Assembly: GCF_024972755.1 (NCBI RefSeq)
Contig: NZ_CP087724.1
Location: 744,001 to 808,000, forward strand
Origin: Halanaeroarchaeum sp. HSR-CO
Lineage (GTDB): Archaea > Halobacteriota > Halobacteria > Halobacteriales > Halobacteriaceae
Length of the DNA: 64,000 nt
Direction: 5' to 3'
A program made the translations under genes and the position numbers. Of the stretch, positions 35,527 to 43,276 are shown piece after piece. Under the pieces are notes generated by a model. The model ran no database searches, had not been told where the DNA came from, and saw only the letters and a program-made list of their open reading frames with translations. Numbering within the stretch: the stretch's first letter is position 1; every line of letters begins with the position of its first letter.

Positions 35527-35792
35527 GTGTCACTTAATACGTTACTTGACTCTAACTTGGAATTCGAAGGACACAGTATGAATTGCGTTGGTGTCTAGAG
35601 TGATACTGAGACGTCTAGCTTTTCGAGCTCTCTTGAGGTCTGAGTTGAGAAAGATTGAGGGAATATTGAGGCGAGTAAACGGTGACATCTGCGAGAACTT
35701 GCTGAAACTTACGCTCCCGATACATCAGGAAAAGACCCAGAAGCGACCCACTGAAGCATATGTTCGAAACCATATGGTTGAGTGTGGGGCAT
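35527..35792. other. Intergenic stretch before the palindrome chain
   Basis: About 265 bp, moderately AT-rich, with no gene. CGAAACCATATGGTTGAG near 35765-35782 includes the perfect 12-bp palindrome AACCATATGGTT. Confidence 0.4.
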
Positions 35793-36105
35793 CCGGCGAC
35801 CGAGTGGTCCGAAGGACCCGGTGGGTCGCCGGTTTTCCATCAGAGCAAGCTCTGATGACGTCTCGCTCACAGTGTTCGCGAGACCACCGAGCGCGAAGCG
35901 CTCGGGCGTCACGGCGTCGCCGTTCACCCTAATGAGACCCTCCTTCGGAGCGTCTCGCGGGCGACGAACCCCCGAAGGGGGTGAGGAAGCCTTTTCGTGT
36001 GCTCACGAAGCGAAGCTTCGTGGGATTCAGCAGTAGCTTCGCTCCTGCGCGACAGATTTTGCAGGCGGAGCGAGTGTTAGCGAGCGAAGCGAAGCAAAAG
36101 GTGCA
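35793..36105. repeat. Chain of consecutive palindromes, several with GAA loops
   Basis: Hairpins follow one another almost without gaps: 35793-35832 (CCGGCGACC with GGTCGCCGG, and nested GGTCC-GAA-GGACC); 35838-35857 (CATCAGAGC-AA-GCTCTGATG); 35860-35884 (GTCTCGC with GCGAGAC); 35887-35905 (CCGAGCGC-GAA-GCGCTCGG); 35934-35956 (GAGAC with GTCTC, nested CTCC-TTC-GGAG); 35969-35981 (CCCCC-GAA-GGGGG); 36004-36022 (CACGAAGC-GAA-GCTTCGTG); 36039-36073 (TCGCTCC with GGAGCGA). Stem sequences are unrelated, so they are not copies of one repeat. No ORF explains them. Confidence 0.85.
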
Positions 36106-36180
36106 TGGGTTCGGCCAGATTCGAACCAGAGGAAGACTCGCTTCGCTCGTCTTCCAGGGTTCGAATCCGCTCACCCATTC
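36106..36180 (-). repeat. tRNA-Val 3'-end-derived palindrome, unit 1
   Basis: 36106-36127 matches the tRNA-Val 3' end (TTCGGCCAGATTCGAAC on the plus strand). It is one arm of a hairpin: GATTCGAACC (36118-36127) pairs with GGTTCGAATC (36158-36167); a short AGA/AG internal loop follows; then GGAAGAC (36131-36137) pairs with GTCTTCC (36149-36155). TGGGT at the left end and ACCCA at the right end extend the match. It is not a complete tRNA. Confidence 0.85.
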
Positions 36181-36355
36181 TCACACGGTGCCGCGCCGAG
36201 CGCAGGCAGCGCTCGTCGCTCAGTACGTGAGAAGTGGGTTCGGCCAGATTCGAACCGAAGCCAGACGTGCTCGCTTCGCTGCGCGCGACTGGCAGGGCTC
36301 GAACTGCCCTCACACGTACGTCTGCCGCTTGCGGAATAGCTCGCGGCAGAAGTAG
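36181..36355 (-). repeat. tRNA-Val 3'-end-derived palindrome, unit 2, with spacer palindromes
   Basis: A second truncated tRNA-Val end at 36235-36256 pairs imperfectly with 36296-36306, and the inner stem GCCAG (36260-36264) pairs with CTGGC (36289-36293). Spacer palindromes flank it: TTCTCAC/GTGAGAA (36178-36184 with 36227-36233) on the left and TCTGCCGC/GCGGCAGA (36321-36328 with 36343-36350) on the right. The unit is followed directly by the functional tRNA-Val gene. Confidence 0.8.
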
Positions 36356-36429
36356 TGGGTTCGGCCAGATTCGAACTGGCGGCCTCGTCCTTGTAAGGGA
36401 CGCGTCATAACCAACTAGACCACGAACCC
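36356..36429 (-). tRNA. tRNA-Val, anticodon TAC
   Basis: Read on the minus strand it starts GGGTTCG and ends CGAACCC plus discriminator A. The anticodon stem CGTCC/GGACG encloses loop CTTACAA, giving anticodon TAC (codon GUA). The T arm is CCAGTTCGAATCTGG. CCA is not encoded. No intron is seen. Its transcription runs into the palindrome array. Confidence 0.95.
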
Positions 36430-36491
36430 ACACGCGAAACCAACCGGCGGCCGGCAAAAACGTTTGCCCTTCCGGCTCGAACCCCCACTCG

Positions 36492-37007
36492 ATGCCGTCA
36501 CGGACCGCCATCCTCGTCGCCGCTCTCCTGGCCCTGGCACTCCTCCTCGCCATCCCTGCGGCCGGCCCGGAACCCGGCACCGAGAACACCGAGGCCGACA
36601 CCGTGACGGTCCTCGACGAGTCCGGCGACCCACTCGGAACGGTGACCGTCATGGTCGCCGATACCCCAGACGAGCGCTACACCGGACTCAGCGACACCGA
36701 GTCCCTCGACCCGAACGAGGGTATGCTCTTCGTCTTCGACTCAGAAGCAGAGCGCGCCTTCGTGATGCGCAATATGTCCTTCCCGATCGATATCGTCTTC
36801 GTCGACGCCGACCGCACCATCACCGCGGTCCACCACGCCCCAGTCGAAAACGACGACGGTCAACTAACCCGCTACCGCGGCCAGGGGAAGTGGGTCCTCG
36901 AGGTCCCATACAACTGGACGACCGAACACGACGTCGAGGTCGGCGACCAGATCCGCATCGACCACGCGAACGAAACCGACCAACCGACCGGGTCGACAGC
37001 CACGTAA
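36492..37007 (+). CDS. DUF192-family protein with N-terminal membrane/signal segment
   Basis: 171 residues. The first 25 residues form a signal or anchor helix (TAILVAALLALALLLAIPAA). The remainder is a DUF192 domain: VMVADTPDERYTGLSDTESL, EGMLFVFDSEAERAFVMRNMSFPIDIVFVDADRTI and YRGQGKWVLEVP. DUF192 proteins are small beta-barrels of unknown biochemical role; the export segment suggests a cell-surface or membrane-attached location. It diverges from tRNA-Val, 62 bp away, and is followed by inverted copies of a dispersed repeat. Confidence 0.88.
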   Translation: MPSRTAILVAALLALALLLAIPAAGPEPGTENTEADTVTVLDESGDPLGTVTVMVADTPDERYTGLSDTESLDPNEGMLFVFDSEAERAFVMRNMSFPIDIVFVDADRTITAVHHAPVENDDGQLTRYRGQGKWVLEVPYNWTTEHDVEVGDQIRIDHANETDQPTGSTAT

Positions 37008-37040
37008 CCACCCGAAAACAGTTGAACGGTCACCCACCAG

Positions 37041-37241
37041 GGTGGGAATACGAAAGGGGCCGACCGGTCGGGGAAGGCGCGGGACGCAAGCACCACGACG
37101 AGCGAAGCGAGTGAGGAGCGCAGCGACCGCACCGACCCGAGCGGGAGGGGGCTTTCGGGGGTAGTTGTTCTCCGGGTAGCTCCGTGGCGGTTCCCGGAGC
37201 CAGTGGCGCGATGAGCTGAGAATCGGGGGCTTTCGGAAGTG
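37041..37241 (-). repeat. Dispersed repeat, copy 2 (inverted) plus end fragment
   Basis: 37041-37160 is the reverse complement counterpart of 34594-34720: TGGGAAT, CGAAAGGGGCCGACCGGTCG, GACGCAAGCAC, GAGCGAAGCGAGT and GGGGGCTTTCGG. A second GGGGGCTTTCGGAAGTG end follows at 37224-37241, so the right end appears twice. No gene lies in 37008-37371. Confidence 0.75.
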
Positions 37242-37371
37242 GTGTCTTCCTCCCGTACACCTCTACAAACCCGCTAACCGAGCCAGGATTTCCACAACCT
37301 AACCCACTCCTACCAGCTGAACACCTCGCCTCCTCGCCAATCCTTTTCCCCACCACGACCCCACATTCACT

Positions 37372-38388
37372 ATGGCCCTCCCGGGTGACGAGGACGACCC
37401 GTTCGAGACCCAGCGGGAGCGAACCGACAATCCGATGGGTCGACTCTTCGTCGAGTACGGCCGGGACCACTGGGGGTACTTCGTCGTCGGGCTCCTCGCG
37501 AGCGTCGTGGCCAGGGTGCTCGATCTCATGCCACCGGTGCTACTCGGCGTCGCCATCGACGCGGTCTTCCGGGACGACGTCGCCTTCGGCAGTCGATTTC
37601 CACTCTCGTTGTTCCCGGCGAGCTGGTATCCGGCCACCCAGGAGGCACAGCTCTGGTTCACCATCGCCGCCATCGCGGCCTCCTTCTTCGGCGGTGCGGT
37701 CTTCCACTACGCGCGCAACTGGGGGTGGAACGCCTTCGCCCAGAACGTCCAGCACGGGGTACGCACCGACACTTACGACGAGATGCAGCGACTCAACATG
37801 GGCTTTTTCGCGGACAAGCAGACGGGAGAGATGATGTCTATCCTCTCGAACGACGTCAACCGCCTCGAGCGGTTCCTCAACGAGGGGATGAACGGGGCGT
37901 TTCGCCTCTCGGTGATGGTCGTCGCCATCGCGGTCCTGCTCTTCGCGATCAACTGGCAACTGGCGCTGGTCGCGCTCGTCCCGGTCCCGCTCATCTGGGC
38001 GTTCACGTACCTCTTCGTCGAGCGCATCCAGCCGAAGTACGCCGCCGTGCGCGCGGCCGTCGGCAGTCTCAACTCCAGACTCGAGAACAACCTCGGCGGC
38101 ATCGCGGTCATCAAGGCGTCGAACACCGAATCATACGAATCGGGGCGCGTCGACGACGCCTCGATGGAGTACTACGACACGAACTGGGACGCCATCAGGA
38201 CGCGGATCACCTTCTTCCCGGCGCTCCGGGTGCTGGCGGGGATCGGCTTCGTCATCACCTTCGCCGTCGGGGGCGTCTGGGTGTTCTCCGGGACCGCACC
38301 GGGGCCGTTTACCGGCACCCTCCAGACCGGTGCGTTCGTCACCTTCATCCTGTTGACCCAGCGGTTCATCTGGCCGATGGCCCAGTTT
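37372..38388 (+). pseudogene. ABC exporter, 5' part (membrane domain), split by the integrated element
   Basis: Codons 1-339 of an ABC half-exporter: an N-terminal DPFETQRERTDNPMGRLFVEY, then about six membrane helices (37470-38370) and the coupling-helix region ADKQTGEMMSILSNDVNRLE, typical of MsbA-like transmembrane domains. At codon 339 (IWPMAQF) the sequence switches to the element; the frame then adds 21 foreign residues (ESAWSAPIGFG...) and stops at 38454. It lacks the ATPase domain, which lies at 46000-46924. Joining at the 9-bp core restores MAQFGQIVNMYQR. The truncated product is probably non-functional unless the element excises. Confidence 0.93.
38379..38387 (+). other. attL core
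   Basis: GGCCCAGTT, shared with the right end at 46000-46008. It covers codons 337-339 of the interrupted gene. Bases on either side differ between the two ends, so the core is 9 bp. Confidence 0.85.
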
Positions 38389-38610
38389 GAATCGGCGTGG
38401 TCTGCACCAATCGGGTTCGGGGTCCCGTCGACGGGGACGCGGGCGGTCCCGTAGGTCCCGTAACGACCAAACCGACCGACAGCACCGCCCGACTCCACAG
38501 GCGGCCCCAGGACGCCCACCAAGGCGTTTCTCCCGAGACCCGGCCCCATCCCATCGGGTCCGTCCTCGGGCGTCTCTCGTGGCCTGTGGCGGGCCAGGAT
38601 TCGCCTGGAG
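38389..38610. other. Left end of element, no gene seen
   Basis: Contains the short direct repeat GGTCCCGTA (about 38442 and 38453) and GTCCCGTCGACGGGGAC, an imperfect palindrome. These could be integrase arm sites or part of a replication origin; nothing is proven. Confidence 0.35.
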
Positions 38611-40260
38611 GTGGTCGGCGTGAGTGTCGGGACGCCGAGCGTCGCCTTCTATACGGACTGGCAACGCGCGCGAGGCGAGGGCGTCAACTCGCACAAAACC
38701 CCCGGCGTGGGGTCCACCTCAGTCGACTTGTGGCCCGACACGGTCCCCGACGCCGAGCGGGCGACCCGAATCGTCCGCCGCGTCGCCGATACCCTCGACG
38801 ACCGTGGCGTATCCTACGGCGTCCGGTTCCCGGTCCTCGTCGAGAACGTCACGGGCGAACCGGCGTTCGAGCGCCGAGACGGCGGGATAGCGGCCACGGC
38901 GGCCTATCACCGGGTATTGCGGTCGGTCGAGGACCTCGTCGAGCGTGGTATCGTTCGGCGAGAGAGAATCCCCGATTACTCGGTCGTCGACGGCGTCGTC
39001 GAGAAGGGCGACCGCGAGAACGGTGACCTCTACATCCATCCCGAGTGGGTCCCTCCTACACTCCGGCCGTCGCACTTGAAGGTAAGTAGGCAAACCTCCT
39101 CGCGGCCAGACCCCGAGACCCCGAATCGCCCGACTGCGTCGGGGTGGCTTTCGGGACACGCGGGCGGTGGGACGGCGGCCGCCGAGGCTCGCTCGGTCCT
39201 TCGGGGTCGAGCGCAAATCATGCCGGGCGAACAGTCGGATGGCGTCAGGGCAAAACTCGGCCATGCACTGGCCGCTCACCGGCAGGGCGTCGACACTGAG
39301 GGTATGCGGCCGGACACGGTGTCCTCGACGGCCCGCGCCACTCGTCGACAGGCGACGTACTTCGGGGCGTGGGACGCCGCCCTCGACCGGCGTGTCGTGC
39401 CGGAGGACGTAGCCACACACGTCACGCTGACGCCCGACAGTCCGGGGTCGTATGGCGACCTCGTCGACGTGGCGGCCGCGGTGAACGACGACGTAGACGA
39501 CTTGCTATCGTGGCTCGGCCGGCACACGCCGGGGCCGGGTCGCCCCCTCACGCTCGTGATTCGTGAGACGACGAGACGGGGCCGCCTACACATTCACGTC
39601 GTCGTATTCGGCGTGGCCCCTCAACACCTGCGAAACGAGGGTCTCGGGGACTACTGGGCGGGGACAAAGGGTCACGGTTTCGTCAACTACACTCGACTCG
39701 TCCGCCGACCCACTCGTGAGGGTCGGCGTTGGCTCGCTCTCGACGACGACGCGGGGGTCGAATCGGGGACGCCGATACGCGGCTATCTCGCGGCGGCCCT
39801 CAACGACCGTCGTCGGGTGACGGAACTCAACGCCGAGGCCCTGCATGAGGTGGCGAAGGGGGCCGAGCGCGGCGGTCTCGACCGGCGGGGTCTCGTCCAA
39901 ACGGCGATTCTGTGGGCGACGGGCGTCGAGGCGTTCTCGGCGTCGCCCGCCCTCCTCGACACTGACCCGTCCACGCCGACGCCGTCCCGAGGACACGTCA
40001 ATCGACGCGGAAATAACGTCAATGCACGTTTCAGTGGCGTGTCTTCGTCGGGACTGACGGGAGTCGCCGGGGCGATTACGTCAATGCACGTCAGCGATTA
40101 CGTCGCTCGTCCGGGTCGAGACCGCCCGCCACCCGCCCCGCCTGACTCAGTCTTCGGTCACGTCGTCGAGAAGGTCACTGAGGTCGTCGTCCTCGGCCAA
40201 ATCGTCGATGAGTGTCTCTGTGTCTGGTGTCTCGGTCAACTCATCGACGAGGTCAGATAG
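38611..40260 (+). CDS. HUH-endonuclease replication initiator (Rep)
   Basis: 549 residues from GTG 38611 (GTG 38620 also possible). Motifs of rolling-circle Rep proteins: motif 1 HVTLTPDSPG from about residue 270, motif 2 GRLHIHVVVFG with the HUH histidines 327 and 329, and a motif-3 candidate tyrosine at 392 in GYLAAALND. Such proteins nick the double-strand origin and initiate plasmid replication. The N-terminal 240 residues have no recognised domain. The last 38 codons run antisense across the acidic-protein gene. The neighbouring cluster of ACGTCAATGCACGT repeats at its 3' end may belong to the replication region. Confidence 0.75.
   Translation: MVGVSVGTPSVAFYTDWQRARGEGVNSHKTPGVGSTSVDLWPDTVPDAERATRIVRRVADTLDDRGVSYGVRFPVLVENVTGEPAFERRDGGIAATAAYHRVLRSVEDLVERGIVRRERIPDYSVVDGVVEKGDRENGDLYIHPEWVPPTLRPSHLKVSRQTSSRPDPETPNRPTASGWLSGHAGGGTAAAEARSVLRGRAQIMPGEQSDGVRAKLGHALAAHRQGVDTEGMRPDTVSSTARATRRQATYFGAWDAALDRRVVPEDVATHVTLTPDSPGSYGDLVDVAAAVNDDVDDLLSWLGRHTPGPGRPLTLVIRETTRRGRLHIHVVVFGVAPQHLRNEGLGDYWAGTKGHGFVNYTRLVRRPTREGRRWLALDDDAGVESGTPIRGYLAAALNDRRRVTELNAEALHEVAKGAERGGLDRRGLVQTAILWATGVEAFSASPALLDTDPSTPTPSRGHVNRRGNNVNARFSGVSSSGLTGVAGAITSMHVSDYVARPGRDRPPPAPPDSVFGHVVEKVTEVVVLGQIVDECLCVWCLGQLIDEVR
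40015..40103. repeat. Short direct repeats within the rep 3' end
   Basis: ACGTCAATGCACGT occurs at 40016-40029 and 40078-40091, and ACGTCAAT again just upstream at about 39995. GCGATTACGTC occurs at about 40073 and 40094. The repeats lie inside coding sequence and could be Rep or regulator binding sites. Confidence 0.6.
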
Positions 40261-40551
40261 GGCGTCCTCCTCAGTCTCCACCTCGTCGAGGACCGCGTCG
40301 AGGGCGTCTCGCCGCTCGGGTAACTCGTCGAGAAGGGCGTCGGTCTCGGCGCTCACGTCGTCGAGGAAGTCGCTGAGGTCGGGCGGCTCAGTCACCTCGT
40401 CGGCGAAGTCGACAGGTTCAGTCTCAAGTTCGGCGAGAAGGTCGGCATCGATTTCGGGGGCCTCCAACTCGTCGAGAAGGGGGTCGAGGTCGTGGTCCTC
40501 GGCCATGTCGTCGAGAAGGGCGTCGAGGTCGTAAATACTGTCCTCAGTCAT
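40147..40551 (-). CDS. Highly acidic Leu/Asp/Glu repeat protein, unassigned
   Basis: 134 residues from the ATG at 40551 (MTEDSIYDLDALL); the frame is open to 40620 and could begin there. Composition is almost entirely D, E, L, plus T, V and A. Short units such as LLDELE, LLDDV and LIDDLAEDDDLS recur with heptad-like spacing, suggesting an amphipathic helical or coiled-coil rod. It overlaps the last 114 bp of rep on the opposite strand. No family recognised; DNA mimicry or a scaffold role would fit the charge, but there is no direct evidence. Confidence 0.5.
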   Translation of the reverse strand: MTEDSIYDLDALLDDMAEDHDLDPLLDELEAPEIDADLLAELETEPVDFADEVTEPPDLSDFLDDVSAETDALLDELPERRDALDAVLDEVETEEDALSDLVDELTETPDTETLIDDLAEDDDLSDLLDDVTED

Positions 40552-40817
40552 GGGTTTGAACCCCGCAATCACCCGCAAGTATTGCGCGGCGTCTCGCCGA
40601 CTACAATCACGTTCGGCCAACCCCCCGCCAAGTGGGGTTGCAGTTCGGACAACCGTCGAGGTCGGCGCCGAGAATATCCATCAAAGAATCCGGCCCCGGA
40701 CGTGAAGGCGGCAATCCTCGAATAGATGGGCGGTACCGAGTAGTCTCGCCGAAAATGAGAAACTGATTTTATCTCGGGTGCGTTTCGCGGGCGAAGTTTA
40801 GCGGTTCTCACGCCTCA
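40552..40817. other. Intergenic stretch inside the element
   Basis: About 265 bp without a convincing gene between the acidic-protein and methyltransferase genes. CCAACCCCCCGCCAAGTGGGGTTG near 40618-40641 forms a hairpin-like inverted repeat (CAACCCC/GGGGTTG). Confidence 0.4.
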
Positions 40818-42188
40818 CTACTGGTCCGTCAACGTCGTCTGATACACTTCACCTTTCACGTCATCGGGGACGGGGAGTTTCTTCATCACCCGCGACTGTA
40901 ACCGCAGATAGCCGTTCGCGGCCCGTTGGCAATTGGCCTCGAACCACGCGTGAGCCTCCGGGCTGTTCAAAAACTCGTGGAGCGCGTAAAGGTCGTCCGG
41001 GTCTTCGGGAATGATATAGTAGACGCTGTGGCGAGGCACGACTTCACCGGTTTCATCCAACCAGAACGTCGGGTCATCGGTCACGTCCTGACACAGAATC
41101 TTCGGTTGTAGTATATCTTCCATCGGTGGATTCTCGTGCCAGCCGTACCACGGGCACTTGTTCTTCTTGACGCACGAACGGTCTTCGAGACGGTCGCGGC
41201 GGAAACTCGCCCAGTCACCGAACGCTTCGAGGTCGTTTTCGGACGGGAGTCGACCGTCCTCACGGTACGGACAGATGAACACCTCGCCGCTGTCGGGGCC
41301 GTCGTTGATACGGAGTTGTTTCCCTGAGGTCGTCGGATACGTCCAGTCGGAAAGTTGTTCAGGGACTTCGTCAGCATCCTGTACGAACACGCTGTCCGCT
41401 CCCGTGGCGACGCCACAACTAACGCGTTGGCACACGTCGCCGAGCGTTCGGTTCCCCGAGATGTTCGGTGTGTCGCCACCTCGGATAGTACTCGCCCAAC
41501 TATTCCCGTTGGCACTCAGTGTGACGTTGTCCTCACTTCCATCGCGTCGGAGCACTCGCGTCTCGCCCGGTTCGGTGGCGTCGACCGTCGTGATGGTCGG
41601 GTAGGTCGTGAAGCCGTCGAAGGCGTCTTCTTCGATGTGGTGTATCTCCCGGACATGGTAGTCCCGTGCAAGGAGCCGACGGAGCGGGGCCGCCGTCTCG
41701 GTGTATTCGAATTTCTCCGGCGTGATGAGCGTCAGCCGTCCGCCGTCGCTGAGCACGTTCAACGACTGTTCGATGAACAGAATGAATAAGTCGAACCGCC
41801 CGGTGGCGGTATCGAAGCGTTGCTTGTACCGGGCCTTCTCGTCCTCGGACAGCCCCTCGATGGGGACATATGGCGGGTTCCCGACGACGTAACGGAACTC
41901 GCCGAGGCCAGAGAGGTCGCCGAGAAAGTCACGCTCGAGGAGGTCGACTGACGCGTCGGCGTGCGTCTCGCGGGCTTCGCTCAACAGTTCCGGGTCTGTG
42001 TCCATCCCGACGCCATCGGGGACAGGAAGACCGCGCGTTTCGCAATACCGATGAACGGCGGCGACGAACGGGCCAGTTCCGACGCCTGGAAAGAGAATCC
42101 GGTCGCCGTCAGACGGTTGCCTGTCGTCAAACAACTTTTCAACAATTCGGTCAGCAAGTGCGGGCGGTGTCGGGACGTGCCCCTTCAT
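40818..42188 (-). CDS. N6-adenine DNA methyltransferase, TaqI/Eco57I-like
   Basis: 456 residues. Motif X-like start MKGHVPTPPALADRI, motif I FPGVGTGPF (33-41), motif II with an acidic GMDTD, and catalytic motif IV N104-P-P-Y107 (VVGNPPYVPI). The order X-I-IV-target domain is that of gamma-class adenine methyltransferases. The C-terminal half (about 230-440) looks like a target-recognition domain, with repeated aromatic/Asp patches and a final IPEDPDDLYALHEFLNSPE segment typical of TaqI-like enzymes. It methylates adenine in a specific, unknown sequence. It lies 50 bp downstream of a nuclease-like gene on the same strand, so it is probably one half of a restriction-modification pair. Confidence 0.87.
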   Translation of the reverse strand: MKGHVPTPPALADRIVEKLFDDRQPSDGDRILFPGVGTGPFVAAVHRYCETRGLPVPDGVGMDTDPELLSEARETHADASVDLLERDFLGDLSGLGEFRYVVGNPPYVPIEGLSEDEKARYKQRFDTATGRFDLFILFIEQSLNVLSDGGRLTLITPEKFEYTETAAPLRRLLARDYHVREIHHIEEDAFDGFTTYPTITTVDATEPGETRVLRRDGSEDNVTLSANGNSWASTIRGGDTPNISGNRTLGDVCQRVSCGVATGADSVFVQDADEVPEQLSDWTYPTTSGKQLRINDGPDSGEVFICPYREDGRLPSENDLEAFGDWASFRRDRLEDRSCVKKNKCPWYGWHENPPMEDILQPKILCQDVTDDPTFWLDETGEVVPRHSVYYIIPEDPDDLYALHEFLNSPEAHAWFEANCQRAANGYLRLQSRVMKKLPVPDDVKGEVYQTTLTDQ

Positions 42189-42238
42189 ACACTCTGTTAG
42201 GTACCTCGAGTTATTTAAAGTTATATGTGTCTCGAGTC

Positions 42239-43060
42239 CTATTCACGGGTGACGCCCCACTCGTTGAGGTGGTCGACGAGTCTGTCCAGTTCGTCCTGAA
42301 ACACCACCGCGTGAATGTTCGCCGCACTCGCCTTGTGAACCTCCTCACGTAATTTCTCGCGCCGTTCTCGCAGATTAAATTGTGTGACGTTGGCGACCGC
42401 GACGAACTTCGCGTCAGGGAAGTTCTCGGCGGCGGCCCGCGCCTCGGAACCGAACTCCTTGAATCGCTTTTGTTGGTCGCGCTGTTGGATGACCCGTACC
42501 TCGCCGACCACTTCGTATGGTTCCTCTGTCGGGACGACGAAGTCCGGTTCGCCCGGAAGCGTGTTGCCCTTGAAGTTTAGGTAGCCGTGTTCCTCGAGGT
42601 ACTCGCGGACGTACTCCTCGTACTTTGACCGTTTATGTCGCCGCTGGTCACCCTCCCACATCTTCACGAAGCCGAACAGCACGGTTTCTAGCGAGAGGTC
42701 GTGGGGGAGAAGGTCGACAAGTGCGTCGGCGAACTTGACGGCCTGTTCCTCCTCACGAAAGTCCGTTTTTCGGTCGCGGAGGTTTCCGATGTTCTTCTCG
42801 CCGTATAGCCGTTCGAACTCTCGGTCGGGAAGCCCCGTTATCTTCTGAAAGAGTGGCATCAGTGTGTGGGAATTTTCCCACAACGCATCCAGATAATCAG
42901 ACGTAGTCGCTTCGCTGAATACGACGCTCTCGTTTCCGCACTCGTCGGATTCGATAACGAAGTGCCGTCGGAGTGCGGCCTCGGCTTCATCGAGAAGTTC
43001 GTCCAATTCCTCGTACAATCCGGGTAACTCCTCACTATTCGGTCGCGGATACTGAACCAT
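42239..43060 (-). CDS. Putative restriction endonuclease partner of the methyltransferase
   Basis: 273 residues from the ATG at 43060. The first 120 residues are acidic and helical. The region 165-195 reads LPGEPDFVVPTEEPYEVVGEVRV, which fits a PD-(D/E)xK core with Asp173 and Glu187, but the final lysine is replaced by Arg189 (E-V-R). The following ANVTQFNLRERREKL and HAVVFQDELDRL look like core strands and helices. Position directly upstream of the adenine methyltransferase suggests a type II or IIG-related restriction pair in which the nuclease gene comes first. Specific family not recognised. Confidence 0.6.
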   Translation of the reverse strand: MVQYPRPNSEELPGLYEELDELLDEAEAALRRHFVIESDECGNESVVFSEATTSDYLDALWENSHTLMPLFQKITGLPDREFERLYGEKNIGNLRDRKTDFREEEQAVKFADALVDLLPHDLSLETVLFGFVKMWEGDQRRHKRSKYEEYVREYLEEHGYLNFKGNTLPGEPDFVVPTEEPYEVVGEVRVIQQRDQQKRFKEFGSEARAAAENFPDAKFVAVANVTQFNLRERREKLREEVHKASAANIHAVVFQDELDRLVDHLNEWGVTRE

Positions 43061-43276
43061 ACAAAACCCGACAGACGAGTTCCTGATAATAGCACCGACC
43101 TACTTGAATTGTTCAGTCAGTCCTTTGGTCAGAAGTCGTCGTCTCCGAGAACTTCGCCCTCGTCGGTGATGACCCCCTACCGTCTCACCACGGCATTTCG
43201 CTCGATTCGCTGTGGGTCGGCCATCGAAGACTGGGTCCCGTATCGGTCGCATCGTCCAGTGCGACGCATAGCGCCC

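Noticed and set aside
36106-36377. A CRISPR array made of three 21-bp repeats at 120-130 bp spacing
   Set aside because: The repeats are copies of the adjacent tRNA 3' end, spacers are much too long and self-complementary, and no cas genes are near.
36077-36652. A 191-codon minus-strand ORF across the tRNA-Val region
   Set aside because: It is translated tRNA and palindrome sequence (SGSNLAEP-like peptides at each tRNA end copy), so it is not a gene.
37372-38454. A separate small membrane transporter gene ending at 38454
   Set aside because: The last 21 codons are element sequence; the true continuation is the ATPase domain at 46000-46924.
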